DNA from: CADEDV01 sp036383515
Lineage (GTDB): Bacteria; Bacteroidota; Bacteroidia; Chitinophagales; Chitinophagaceae
Assembly: GCA_036383515.1 (NCBI GenBank)
Contig: DASVOE010000122.1
Coordinates: 1-64,000 of the forward strand
Direction of reading: 5' to 3'
Length of the DNA stretch: 64,000 nt
Shown here piece by piece: positions 8,257 to 17,260 of this stretch. Under the pieces are notes generated by a model. The model was not told where the DNA came from. It ran no database searches and was given only the letters and a program-made list of their open reading frames with translations. The translations under genes were made by a program, and so were the position numbers. Numbering within the stretch: the first letter of the stretch is position 1; every line of letters begins with the position of its first letter.

Positions 8257-10167
8257 TTAGTATTTCCATTGTGCAATTGGAGGAACATTTCCTTTCCTGG
8301 TCTGTTCGTTTTCCGGAACAAGAAAAACAGTAAACGCTGTTGACTGACCAGGTTGTAATACAGTAGTGAACCCGATCATGATTGTTCCTTTGTTTTCTTC
8401 ATCAAAAGAATAACCGGATTCAGTTGGCCATGTATTCATTTTTATTCCCTCTCCTTCCACTTTCATCAGCATCTTTTCTCCGTTCATTGTCAATTCAGCG
8501 GTATGATCGTCTATGATCTTTACGCTTGCCGGAGTAAGCATGGCCCAGCGAACATCTGTATAATTTCCGGCATTGGTCAGTTCATCACGTATCATCACAT
8601 ATTTATTGTCAACGATCGAAACTCCGCGTTGATGATTGGCTACAGCCGGACTATCCACCAGGCTCAGGTCGGAAGTAGCATAAACAAAATTGGGTGTCTC
8701 ACCGGATGCAATAATGTTTGCTTTGGCATTTACATTTTGTTTTGCCCCGTTGAACAGCATGACATTATGAACTTTGTTGTTCAACCGGAGAGCATCCCAC
8801 CGTTTTGAATACTGGCTCCGGTCGCCCAGGTTAAATCCATATTTATCCAACGAATAATATTCTTGCGCACCAAGGTCTTTCACCCATTGATTAGCTCCAC
8901 GATACATCACAAAACTGCCAATATCCATATGTGAATGATTGGTCAGGCAACTGCCGCCCTTTAGACCAACAAATATCTCATCTTTGCCACCCCAATGATT
9001 TCTCATAATTGCAACAGGTGTTGTACCCTGCCCAACATACAATCTCTTTCCAGGTTTTTTTATACCCTGAAATGGTTGTGGCGATGCCCATAACAATACA
9101 GAAGGTAAATAACGTACATTAAACATCTCATCTTCCGTCATTCCCTGTTTTTTCATGTAGGATAGTTTATCAGCCTCACCCCATAACATCGAATTATCTC
9201 CGGCACGTTTGGCAAACCAAAACATAGGAAATGAAAAAGTAAATCCTGTAAAACAATCCGAATAAGCAAAGCAGGTCATGTTTTGAGTTGACATTTGCAA
9301 GATGTATTCAGGTGTTGACATGAAACCTTTGTTCTCCGTCATCCCGAATGATGAACCCAAAAGTTTTTCCAATACATCGATCAGGATAAGGTTATACGTA
9401 GTACCATAGCTCCAGTATGTGTAGCCTTCGGGATAATTGCCATCGGGCAGGTATTCCTTCATCGCCACATCTCTTACCAACCTTATTGATCTTTCAATGA
9501 TTGTTTGTGCCAACTGTGGTTTCAATTCAAAAATGGCCAGGGCGCCCATTGCCATGCCTGTATTGCAGACGGCATTCCAGTTATTTTTCTTTTTTAGCCA
9601 GCTATAATGTGATTTATCAGTAGCCGTTTCAGGCATCGATTCATAAAGACCTTTTTTCAGGATTGCATTTTCGACAATTGATTTTGTTTTTGCATCCAGG
9701 TAATTGTACAGCCAATCATATCCAATCGAAACGGCCGTCGTCATCTCAGCATCATCCAAAAAATGCCGGGGCCCCCAATCTTTGAAGGCACATACATTTA
9801 AAAGCTCCTTTTTTACACGTTCGGCATATTTATTATTACCTGTCATACGCCATGCATACGATAGATAATAAATATAAGTGAGTGCGGTACGGGAAGTTTT
9901 TAATAATTGTCCGCCGATTAAATTGTAGGACAGAAGTGGTGCTGTAAGAAATTCATCGCTTTTGCGGATAATTGTTTTATGTATGGATGCGAGAAAGTCA
10001 TCTGTTTCTATTTTTTTACGGATCACTTCTTCCTCACCTTTAAAAAGCAACAATCGTGGATGAGATCTCGTGACATTCGTTACTGGTATTTTTTGTGCAG
10101 TAATTAGTTGACAATTCACCAGGAAAAAGAGAGAGAATACAGCGGCATGCAATTTGGCGGGTCTCAT
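8257..10167 (-). CDS. heparinase II/III-like polysaccharide lyase
   Basis: A 636-residue secreted protein. A signal peptide (about 1-24, ending ITAQ) is followed by an all-helical (alpha/alpha) toroid to about residue 345 (NNWNAVCNTGMAMGALA and YPEGYTYWSYGTTYN are candidate active-site segments), then a beta-sandwich with the conserved LTNHSHMDIGSFVMYRGANQWVKDLG region. These fit heparinase II/III-type lyases, which cleave uronic-acid glycosidic bonds by beta-elimination using Asn, Tyr and His. The exact PL family and substrate are not assignable by eye. A possible separate promoter lies upstream, between it and the receptor gene. Confidence 0.83.
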   Translation of the reverse strand: MRPAKLHAAVFSLFFLVNCQLITAQKIPVTNVTRSHPRLLLFKGEEEVIRKKIETDDFLASIHKTIIRKSDEFLTAPLLSYNLIGGQLLKTSRTALTYIYYLSYAWRMTGNNKYAERVKKELLNVCAFKDWGPRHFLDDAEMTTAVSIGYDWLYNYLDAKTKSIVENAILKKGLYESMPETATDKSHYSWLKKKNNWNAVCNTGMAMGALAIFELKPQLAQTIIERSIRLVRDVAMKEYLPDGNYPEGYTYWSYGTTYNLILIDVLEKLLGSSFGMTENKGFMSTPEYILQMSTQNMTCFAYSDCFTGFTFSFPMFWFAKRAGDNSMLWGEADKLSYMKKQGMTEDEMFNVRYLPSVLLWASPQPFQGIKKPGKRLYVGQGTTPVAIMRNHWGGKDEIFVGLKGGSCLTNHSHMDIGSFVMYRGANQWVKDLGAQEYYSLDKYGFNLGDRSQYSKRWDALRLNNKVHNVMLFNGAKQNVNAKANIIASGETPNFVYATSDLSLVDSPAVANHQRGVSIVDNKYVMIRDELTNAGNYTDVRWAMLTPASVKIIDDHTAELTMNGEKMLMKVEGEGIKMNTWPTESGYSFDEENKGTIMIGFTTVLQPGQSTAFTVFLVPENEQTRKGNVPPIAQWKY

Positions 10168-10193
10168 TACATTATTTATTAGAATCCGATACC

Positions 10194-10211
10194 GGTATTA
10201 CTACCAATACC
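10194..10211. promoter_or_regulatory. inverted repeat upstream of the lyase gene, possible operator
   Basis: GGTATT-actacc-AATACC is a perfect 6-bp inverted repeat with a 6-base centre, 27 bases before the lyase start. The 11-mer TATTGGTAGTA contained in it (minus strand, 10199-10209) recurs at 24093-24103 before the Gfo/Idh/MocA oxidoreductase. Position and recurrence suggest a regulator site; the regulator is unknown. Confidence 0.45.
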
Positions 10212-10272
10212 ATGTAATTTAATTAAAAGACATTCCTTGTTATGGACACGAATCCTATTCAATGAACAACAA

Positions 10273-10300
10273 ACAAAGCTGCCCGGGAAGACAGCTTTGT
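10273..10300 (-). terminator. hairpin between receptor and lyase genes
   Basis: A perfect 9-bp stem ACAAAGCTG/CAGCTTTGT with a 10-base loop, followed on the minus strand by a broken T-rich run (TTGTTTGTTGTT). It lies about 47 bases after the receptor stop. It may be a weak terminator or an attenuating or processing site that lowers expression of the four downstream genes relative to the receptor. Confidence 0.55.
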
Positions 10301-10346
10301 GTTGAACATTACTATTTTAATAAGCTATATGCAAAGTCGTTAACTA

Positions 10347-13300
10347 CTAAAGTCTGAAACTTAATCCTGTGCGAACAAATGCATCTGTATATTCTAATTC
10401 ATATACACGGGTTTTATTACCCATATACGTAAATGCAGACGAGTTTGTTAAGTTCACAACCTCTGCATAGAACAGCAATCGTTTAGTTATCTTAAAGGAG
10501 CCATTCACATCAAACTGCCAGCGGCTATCCATCCAAAGATCTGTTTCTTTATCAGTGCCTAGTGCATAAATAAAATCTCCGTTATAATTTGCCGATACCT
10601 GTAATGTCAGCTTGGAACTGGAATAAGCCAATGCTACGTTTCCTGTATTTTTTGCCTGGCCGGGCAGACGAAGCTTTCCACGTTTTTGATCAGTAACAGC
10701 ATTCGAATGTATAAGAGAATAGTTACTTGTAAAAACAAGATTCTTCAGGAATCCCGGCAGGAATGAAAGACTGCTGTTTAATGTAAGCTCTACACCTGAA
10801 ACATTCGCCGATTTTCCATTACGTGGCTCGGTCATTATCAATTGGTCTGTAGCACCTGAATTAAAGTAAGGATTTGTGGGATCAGTAATAGGCCCTTCGC
10901 TTAAATACTGAAACCTGTTAATGTGCTTATAAAAGAAACCACCTGAAATGAGACCAACATTTTTCATATAATGCTCAACCAAAAAATCCAGGTTATTGGC
11001 ACGGGCTGCTTTTAATCCCGGGTTGCCTTTTTCAATTTTTCCAAGGTCTGTGTTTACATTTAATGTCGGCATCAGGTTCTGAACATTTGGTCTTGAGTAT
11101 CCGCTTGTCCATGCTGTGCGTAACACAAGGTTTTTTGCCAGGTCAAACTTAAACTGGAGATTAGGCAATACCATCAGGTAATTAAGCGATGTGTCCAGGA
11201 GGGTTTTCACATACGCATTGTATATAGGCGTCGTAGCTCCTGGCTTCTGCCCTCCATTTACATTTGGATTAGCATCTTTGTCGTAGCTGAAGATTTTATT
11301 TGCTTTGTAATCCACTGTTGTATTCTCCAATCTCAACCCGGCAATCATCATTACTTTTTTAAACTGGATCTTATTCATTAAGTATCCGGAGGCAATGTGT
11401 TCGCTGGCATCATAATAAAACGCATCAGCATTTATAGAAGTTCTGTAAGCATCTAACACAAACCGATCCGGACGATTTTTAATAAAATCCTGGATCTTTT
11501 TTACCTCTGCTGCAGCGCCAAAAAAACTAAGATGGCCGTTCATAAATTCAGAAGAGAGATTGGGTTTATAAAGAAACCGGGCCAGGCGGGTATCACCATA
11601 GTCAGGACTGGTGGTGCTTGTTATAGTTGCAATGCTTGAAACAGTTGCAGACTGGGGACGATGCCTGTCATTGTTCATGAATTTGCCCTTAAAACCAAAT
11701 GAAAAAGTAGAGGCATATTTTTTATTAAGGAAATAATCCTTTTTTACATTCACCCTGGCGGTCATATTTGTACCGGTTGTACTATGATCGTTGTTATCAA
11801 CGGTATAAAAATTGAACCGGGAAGGGTCATCGGCGGAGCCTCCAAATGGAGGCGTGTATACATAATATGATTTCAGAAACTTTTCTTTGTAGGAAGGCAT
11901 CTCCGCAAGAACGGTCCTGGTAGGAATTTTGATTGGCACACCAGTTCCATTATCTGTTCCGACGATATTTGCGTTATTAGATCTCCAGTCCGGTGTTTGA
12001 AAACCATATTGCCCGTTGATAGCATCTTTTTGAATCTTCGAGTAAAAAACTCCTCCATCTATTTTCCAACTGCCGAGGGTTGTTTCACCATCCAGGTTGA
12101 TATTGAAATTGTCGGTCCAGATATTTTGATAAGTAGCCTGAACAACATTTTGAATCCTGTCCGTTCCTATTTTACCATCTCCGCGATCATAGAAGGCGCC
12201 TCTGTACCTGTAGCGATTGCGATAACGATTATCATCTTCTTCCCTCTTATTATACATACCGCTTAATACAAATCTTGTTTTCACTGATGGCGCATAGTCT
12301 AAGGAAAGTGTACCTCCCATGCGGGTCAATCTTCCTTCCTGGTACCTGTAACGAAAATCAGTAGGAACATAAGTGCCTTTTAATTCCGGAATGGCTGTGC
12401 CAGCGCTGTTCACAATGTCTTTTGGCAACCACGTTTGCGCCTCTAAACGATCATACCCATTATACGTATTATAATAACTTACATTGGCTGCAATACCAAA
12501 ACGTCCATCCTTATTTTTTCCATTAGCTGCAAAACGTTTGGCATACCCCACCTTCAAATTATACGGCGCTTTTTCCCGCAACACATTATAACCGGTGCTC
12601 GCATCAATAGTAATTTTTGATTTTAATGATCTTGCGATGGCAGTACGCATATTGATCACACCTGCAATGGCATCACCGTCATTAGAAGGAAGCAATGTTT
12701 TTTGTACTTCCATCGATGCCAATACATCAGAAGGGATCACATCAAGCGATGGGTTTCTTTTGCCACCTTCAGAAACTCCCATGATCTGCTCACCATTGAT
12801 ATTAATATTTACAAAATTGGCCGGAGTTCCGCGTAATTGAATTTCAGCTCCTTCGCCGCGGTTACGGGTTATGGTTACTCCACTGACCCGCTGAAGCGCT
12901 TCCGCTACGTTCAGGTCCGGAAAACGACCAATCTGGTCAGCTGAAATTATCTGCATAATGTTATCAGCTGTCTTCTGTTGGTTCAGGGCTCTTTGCTGGC
13001 CGTCAACCGCACTGGATACTGTGACCACACCGAGGCTTTTTACTACTTCTGTCATTTTAAAATCATTGGTAGCAGTCTTTCCCTTCTCAATAGTCACAGT
13101 AACGGATAAAGGACTATAGCCTAAATACTCTACGGTGATTTTTTTCTGACCGGCTGGAATACCCCGAAGTGTATAGAAACCATTTAAATCGGTTGAGGTA
13201 CCCAGGGTAGATCCATCTACTATCACGGATGCACCGGGTAATATATTTCCGTTCTGGTCAATGACTTTACCGCTCAGGTTACCATGATCCTGGGAATAAC

Positions 13301-13364
13301 ATGGTAGTAATGCAATCAGCATCAGAGCGAATAACAATATGGCAGGTTTCTCGTTTCTTTTCAT
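10347..13364 (-). CDS. TonB-dependent receptor, no SusD partner
   Basis: A 1005-residue outer-membrane receptor. A signal peptide (about 1-25, ending CYSQ) is followed by a carboxypeptidase-like regulatory domain (about 28-108), a plug domain (about 115-240; PDLNVAEALQRVSGV and IQLRGTPANFVNININGEQI) and a 22-strand barrel ending in an aromatic LSFRL. The plug signature is of the TonB receptors common in Caulobacter and Xanthomonas glycan loci rather than SusC, and no SusD-like lipoprotein gene adjoins it. It probably imports oligosaccharides made by the surrounding enzymes. It lies 44 bases after the GH28-GH2 gene. Confidence 0.9.
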   Translation of the reverse strand: MKRNEKPAILLFALMLIALLPCYSQDHGNLSGKVIDQNGNILPGASVIVDGSTLGTSTDLNGFYTLRGIPAGQKKITVEYLGYSPLSVTVTIEKGKTATNDFKMTEVVKSLGVVTVSSAVDGQQRALNQQKTADNIMQIISADQIGRFPDLNVAEALQRVSGVTITRNRGEGAEIQLRGTPANFVNININGEQIMGVSEGGKRNPSLDVIPSDVLASMEVQKTLLPSNDGDAIAGVINMRTAIARSLKSKITIDASTGYNVLREKAPYNLKVGYAKRFAANGKNKDGRFGIAANVSYYNTYNGYDRLEAQTWLPKDIVNSAGTAIPELKGTYVPTDFRYRYQEGRLTRMGGTLSLDYAPSVKTRFVLSGMYNKREEDDNRYRNRYRYRGAFYDRGDGKIGTDRIQNVVQATYQNIWTDNFNINLDGETTLGSWKIDGGVFYSKIQKDAINGQYGFQTPDWRSNNANIVGTDNGTGVPIKIPTRTVLAEMPSYKEKFLKSYYVYTPPFGGSADDPSRFNFYTVDNNDHSTTGTNMTARVNVKKDYFLNKKYASTFSFGFKGKFMNNDRHRPQSATVSSIATITSTTSPDYGDTRLARFLYKPNLSSEFMNGHLSFFGAAAEVKKIQDFIKNRPDRFVLDAYRTSINADAFYYDASEHIASGYLMNKIQFKKVMMIAGLRLENTTVDYKANKIFSYDKDANPNVNGGQKPGATTPIYNAYVKTLLDTSLNYLMVLPNLQFKFDLAKNLVLRTAWTSGYSRPNVQNLMPTLNVNTDLGKIEKGNPGLKAARANNLDFLVEHYMKNVGLISGGFFYKHINRFQYLSEGPITDPTNPYFNSGATDQLIMTEPRNGKSANVSGVELTLNSSLSFLPGFLKNLVFTSNYSLIHSNAVTDQKRGKLRLPGQAKNTGNVALAYSSSKLTLQVSANYNGDFIYALGTDKETDLWMDSRWQFDVNGSFKITKRLLFYAEVVNLTNSSAFTYMGNKTRVYELEYTDAFVRTGLSFRL

Positions 13365-13408
13365 TGTTACGCTTTTTTAGTGTTTGAGAATTTGGTTTAT
13401 GTTACAGT

Positions 13409-16400
13409 TTAGTTCGGCTTTTTTGATTCCTTCTTGATAATTTCTTTTTCCTCCAGCGTACCATTTGGTGAAATGGTTAACCGGTAGCGCAGATCACTCC
13501 CGATAACACTTATCTCATAAATGGCTTTCTCTCCTTTGGTTGTTTTGATGATCCGCGACTCATCAACAGGAACAGTTCCCGTTGCTTTTACGATGGTAGC
13601 TTTAATTGGATCAGTAAGATCAACATAGTTCAGTGATTCAGACTGCTGGCTCGACAATGTCTTACCACTTTGATCAATACGGGTGCGGGTTATAACAGAT
13701 CGGGTACTGCTTGCATAAACAGTCGATTGAATTGTAAAAGTCTTATCATCCTCGATCGTTAGTTTATCCAGTAACCCATTTCCTACTGCAGCAATGATCG
13801 CTTTCTCTATTTTTTCTGAAGGAGTAAATCCTAAAAAATGTTCGATAACAGAATGGCCCCCTGCAAGAGCTGACCTGCTGCCACCAAAACCCATGTGCCC
13901 TTCTATATTTTTTGTTGCTTTTGAAGCAACCATGATCCGGCGGGTTGGACCGGCAATTATTCTTCCATCGTTCAATGTCAGTGTTGGTTCAATTAAGAAA
14001 ACACCGTTGATTTTAGGAGTAGAGAATGACACTTCCTTATTTACAGATCGGTAAGCGGGTATGGTTATTTCTGTTTTATTGCTGCTTATTATTTTTCCGG
14101 AAAGATCTTTTACCGTCAATGTAAGTACTGCCGGCTGGTCTTTAGAAAAGTCATTCCATGCCAGTACTTTTTTGGTGAACGAGGTATTCGGTTTATAAAC
14201 CACTTTGTCTTTATACCATTCACGGGCCTGCAACATATCAATCGAAGTGCCGACCGGTTCATTCACTTTTTTCAAAACAAGCAGGTTCGGTTGCGGGGTC
14301 AATGAATCGGCGATATTGCCCCAATAAAAATTCTGTCCGTTCACCCAACCGCTTAATAGTGCAAAAGGCGCCCATGCCTGTATCCTTGCCGACCGAAAGT
14401 AAGTACCGAGATCTGCATGAAGGTCTGCGAGTAACTGACCGATTAGCTCCTTTGTATAATAAAATACGCCCCACCCACTGCTGGTACGACTTGTTTTAAA
14501 ATTTTCACGGGGTTCCAACAAACCAAATTCATTGGTCCATAAGCGGCACGATTCAAGAATAGTTGCAGGTTTATCATCCGGAAGCGGATACTCGGGTGTT
14601 GTGACAATGTTTTCTGAATACTGGTAAATATGTTTTGCCTGGAAATCATCTTCGCCCCATAAACGGGTGGGATCATATTTGTGCAATGCTGCTTTCAATT
14701 CTTTGAGATGCACATTGCCTTCGTTCTCCTGGTCCCAGGTTACAATAGACGGATGATTTACATTTTGCCTTACCCAACGTGTTAATTCAATTTCCGCTTC
14801 TTCCTTGTCTTTACCCAATGGTTCATCATCGTGCATATACCGCCACTCATCCTGTAGCATAATACCTTCCTGGTCGGCGATCTCATACCATTTGCTATAT
14901 GCATGACCCAGGTGTATTCGTAAATAATTAAAATTATAATCCTGAATAGCGGTCCTTAAAAAATTACGGATCCATTTCTCATCGAACACCAATCCTGACC
15001 AGCGTGTCAGTGACCGGACAAAGGCAATATTCTCCGCTCTGAAAAATGTTTTCTGTCCATTCACCAATACATCTCTTCCTTTTACTTCAATACTGCGGTA
15101 TCCGAACATCGTGTTCTTGTCGGCTAAGATTCTTCCTTCTTCGTCAACAAGTTTCACATTCATCCTGTACAACTTTGGATTGCCTTCCTTACCGGCACTC
15201 CAGTATTGCAGCATTTGACTGGGCAGTTCCAATTGATAAATACCTTTCTCTCCCTGTACAAGGCGAACCGTTTGCTGCTGTTGGCTCATGAGTTTTTCGC
15301 CATCAAGTATAGAAGCTGCAATGGTTATTGCGGCATCCGTTTTCAAACGGTTTTTTATTTCTACTTCACAGGAAGTGATTTGCCTCTTTGTATCAGGTAG
15401 TATTTTGATTTGCTGTGTGGTTACATCCTGTCCCAGTTCGATCTCAACATCATCCCAAATGCCCGGGGCACGGGTATTACGCCACCATTCAGCTGAGTTT
15501 TCTTTTGACGGAGAGGAAGAGGTATTCCAACTGCCGACCCGGACTACCAGTTCATTCTTTCCTTTAAAATTCAGTGAGCTGCTAACATCGAATGCGGCAT
15601 GTGAATACGTAGAATAATGATCATAGCCGATCTCCACACCATTCAACCAAACCTTTGCATTGTACTTGGCCCTTATTTTCAGAATGGCGTCGGGATAAGC
15701 AAGTTCATTAAGATTGAACTGGTGTTTATACCAAACATATTTATAGTCGATCGTATTATGATCTATTCCATCAAGGTCGTCGGCAAGCTTGGGCGTTGCC
15801 ATAGTGATGATACCCGGAACAGGAACCTTTGACGAATATTTTTGAGGCATAGCATCACTGATCGCAACATCCCAGGTACCATTCAGCGAGATCGTTTTGT
15901 TGGATTGATTGAAAATTACAGGAAGCCTGTTTATAACAACTTCATTGAACGATACGCCCTGTGCATGTTTGACCCTGAAGGGCTGCGCTGTTTTTTTAAT
16001 TTCTGTTTTCCGTATTGTAACATCCGATACAGGCATGGCTTCGAATCCCGTGATGTCAATGCCATAGTTAGCGGAATAACTGGTTGAAATATTTTCAATC
16101 ACAAAGTCACGGAAACGGGTAGGATAATTTTGTTTGCTTTCCGATTTATAATCCGGTTCGAATTTTATTACAGCTGTACGAATTGAATCAGCTACCACGT
16201 TTCGCACCCTGATATGTTCAATAAACCCGCCCCTGTCGAGATTGGATTTAAAATAGATCGCAGTAGATGCTTCGGGAACACGGATATTTTCTACAAAAAC
16301 ATTACGAACACCACCGGAAATTTCACTGCCAATGCACACTGCATTTGTTTCGGTTTCAAAACTGCAATTGCGGATGATTACATTTTCTGTTGGTTTGTTT

Positions 16401-17254
16401 ACCCGCCAGCCATCATTGTCGCGGCCTGATTTAATAGCTATGCCATCGTCGCCTGTAACAAACCGGCAGTTCTCGATCAAAACATTCGTGGATGACTCGG
16501 GGTCACATCCATCACTGTTAAGGTTTTTGCTTTCAACCGTTACTCCTCTCACGGTAACATTGTTGCAGTAGACAGGATGAATAACCCAGAAGGTAGAGTT
16601 GATCAGTGTAATGTCTTCGATCAGGATATTATTACAATCAACCAGTTCAAGAAAAGCTGGACGCAAATAATGTCCTTTACCAAATACTCTTTCTTTGACA
16701 GGAATTCCTGTTCGCCCCATTTCTCTCAGGTCCTGCTGGTCTTTTTTTTGATTGGGTTTCCATGTAGCGAAGTTGGCAGTGCCCATACCGTTCAATAATC
16801 CTTTTCCGGTGATGGCAATATCAGTAGCATTGCGGGCATAGATCAAGGGAGAATAGTTGTAGAGTTCCGTGCCTTCCCAGCGGGTGAACACCACGGGTAG
16901 ATAATCCTCTGCTGCACTACTAAAGATCAATTCAGTTCCTTCAGAAAGATGGAGGTTAACATGGCTTTTGAGAACGATGGGGCCTTTGATATAAAATTTA
17001 CCAGCGGGAATTAGCACCCGGCCACCTCCCTGCTCACTGCATTTGGTGACAGCTTTATTGATAGCAGATCGGCAATCTGTTTTTCCTCCGGCCTTCGCTC
17101 CGAAAGAAACAATATTATAATCCTTGTTTTTAAATTGAGGGGCTTTAATGTTTGCTTCAATTTTTTTCACCATATCCCAGCTGCTCTGTGCAAAACCCTG
17201 GATAGAGAGAAGACAAAAAAAATAAAATAATATGATTCTTAAATTCAATGTCAT
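13409..17254 (-). CDS. GH28-GH2 fusion glycosidase (polygalacturonase-like + beta-galactosidase/glucuronidase-like)
   Basis: A 1281-residue secreted protein with a signal peptide (about 1-22, ending GFAQ). Residues about 40-440 are a GH28-type right-handed beta-helix: YNIVSFGAKAGGKTD start, LNSDGCDPESS, GDDGIAIKSGRD with the paired catalytic aspartates, and repeated NV-x-I-x-N coils. Residues about 455-1000 are a GH2 enzyme: sugar-binding sandwich (LNGTWDV, WLNGVEI), immunoglobulin-like middle, and TIM barrel with NYLRIHLGHAYSKWYEIADQEG, the acid/base NE in TWDQENEG and a probable nucleophile Glu in TNEFG. Residues about 1000-1281 are an added beta-rich tail. The join is within one uninterrupted frame. 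The gene is 6 bases after the sulfatase stop, in the same operon. Domain families are clear; specificities are not. Confidence 0.88.
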   Translation of the reverse strand: MTLNLRIILFYFFCLLSIQGFAQSSWDMVKKIEANIKAPQFKNKDYNIVSFGAKAGGKTDCRSAINKAVTKCSEQGGGRVLIPAGKFYIKGPIVLKSHVNLHLSEGTELIFSSAAEDYLPVVFTRWEGTELYNYSPLIYARNATDIAITGKGLLNGMGTANFATWKPNQKKDQQDLREMGRTGIPVKERVFGKGHYLRPAFLELVDCNNILIEDITLINSTFWVIHPVYCNNVTVRGVTVESKNLNSDGCDPESSTNVLIENCRFVTGDDGIAIKSGRDNDGWRVNKPTENVIIRNCSFETETNAVCIGSEISGGVRNVFVENIRVPEASTAIYFKSNLDRGGFIEHIRVRNVVADSIRTAVIKFEPDYKSESKQNYPTRFRDFVIENISTSYSANYGIDITGFEAMPVSDVTIRKTEIKKTAQPFRVKHAQGVSFNEVVINRLPVIFNQSNKTISLNGTWDVAISDAMPQKYSSKVPVPGIITMATPKLADDLDGIDHNTIDYKYVWYKHQFNLNELAYPDAILKIRAKYNAKVWLNGVEIGYDHYSTYSHAAFDVSSSLNFKGKNELVVRVGSWNTSSSPSKENSAEWWRNTRAPGIWDDVEIELGQDVTTQQIKILPDTKRQITSCEVEIKNRLKTDAAITIAASILDGEKLMSQQQQTVRLVQGEKGIYQLELPSQMLQYWSAGKEGNPKLYRMNVKLVDEEGRILADKNTMFGYRSIEVKGRDVLVNGQKTFFRAENIAFVRSLTRWSGLVFDEKWIRNFLRTAIQDYNFNYLRIHLGHAYSKWYEIADQEGIMLQDEWRYMHDDEPLGKDKEEAEIELTRWVRQNVNHPSIVTWDQENEGNVHLKELKAALHKYDPTRLWGEDDFQAKHIYQYSENIVTTPEYPLPDDKPATILESCRLWTNEFGLLEPRENFKTSRTSSGWGVFYYTKELIGQLLADLHADLGTYFRSARIQAWAPFALLSGWVNGQNFYWGNIADSLTPQPNLLVLKKVNEPVGTSIDMLQAREWYKDKVVYKPNTSFTKKVLAWNDFSKDQPAVLTLTVKDLSGKIISSNKTEITIPAYRSVNKEVSFSTPKINGVFLIEPTLTLNDGRIIAGPTRRIMVASKATKNIEGHMGFGGSRSALAGGHSVIEHFLGFTPSEKIEKAIIAAVGNGLLDKLTIEDDKTFTIQSTVYASSTRSVITRTRIDQSGKTLSSQQSESLNYVDLTDPIKATIVKATGTVPVDESRIIKTTKGEKAIYEISVIGSDLRYRLTISPNGTLEEKEIIKKESKKPN

Positions 17255-17260
17255 AGGGTT

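Noticed and set aside
13409..17254. GH28-GH2 fusion as an assembly artefact
   Set aside because: The frame is open over 1281 codons with a natural linker, and both halves fit the same locus.
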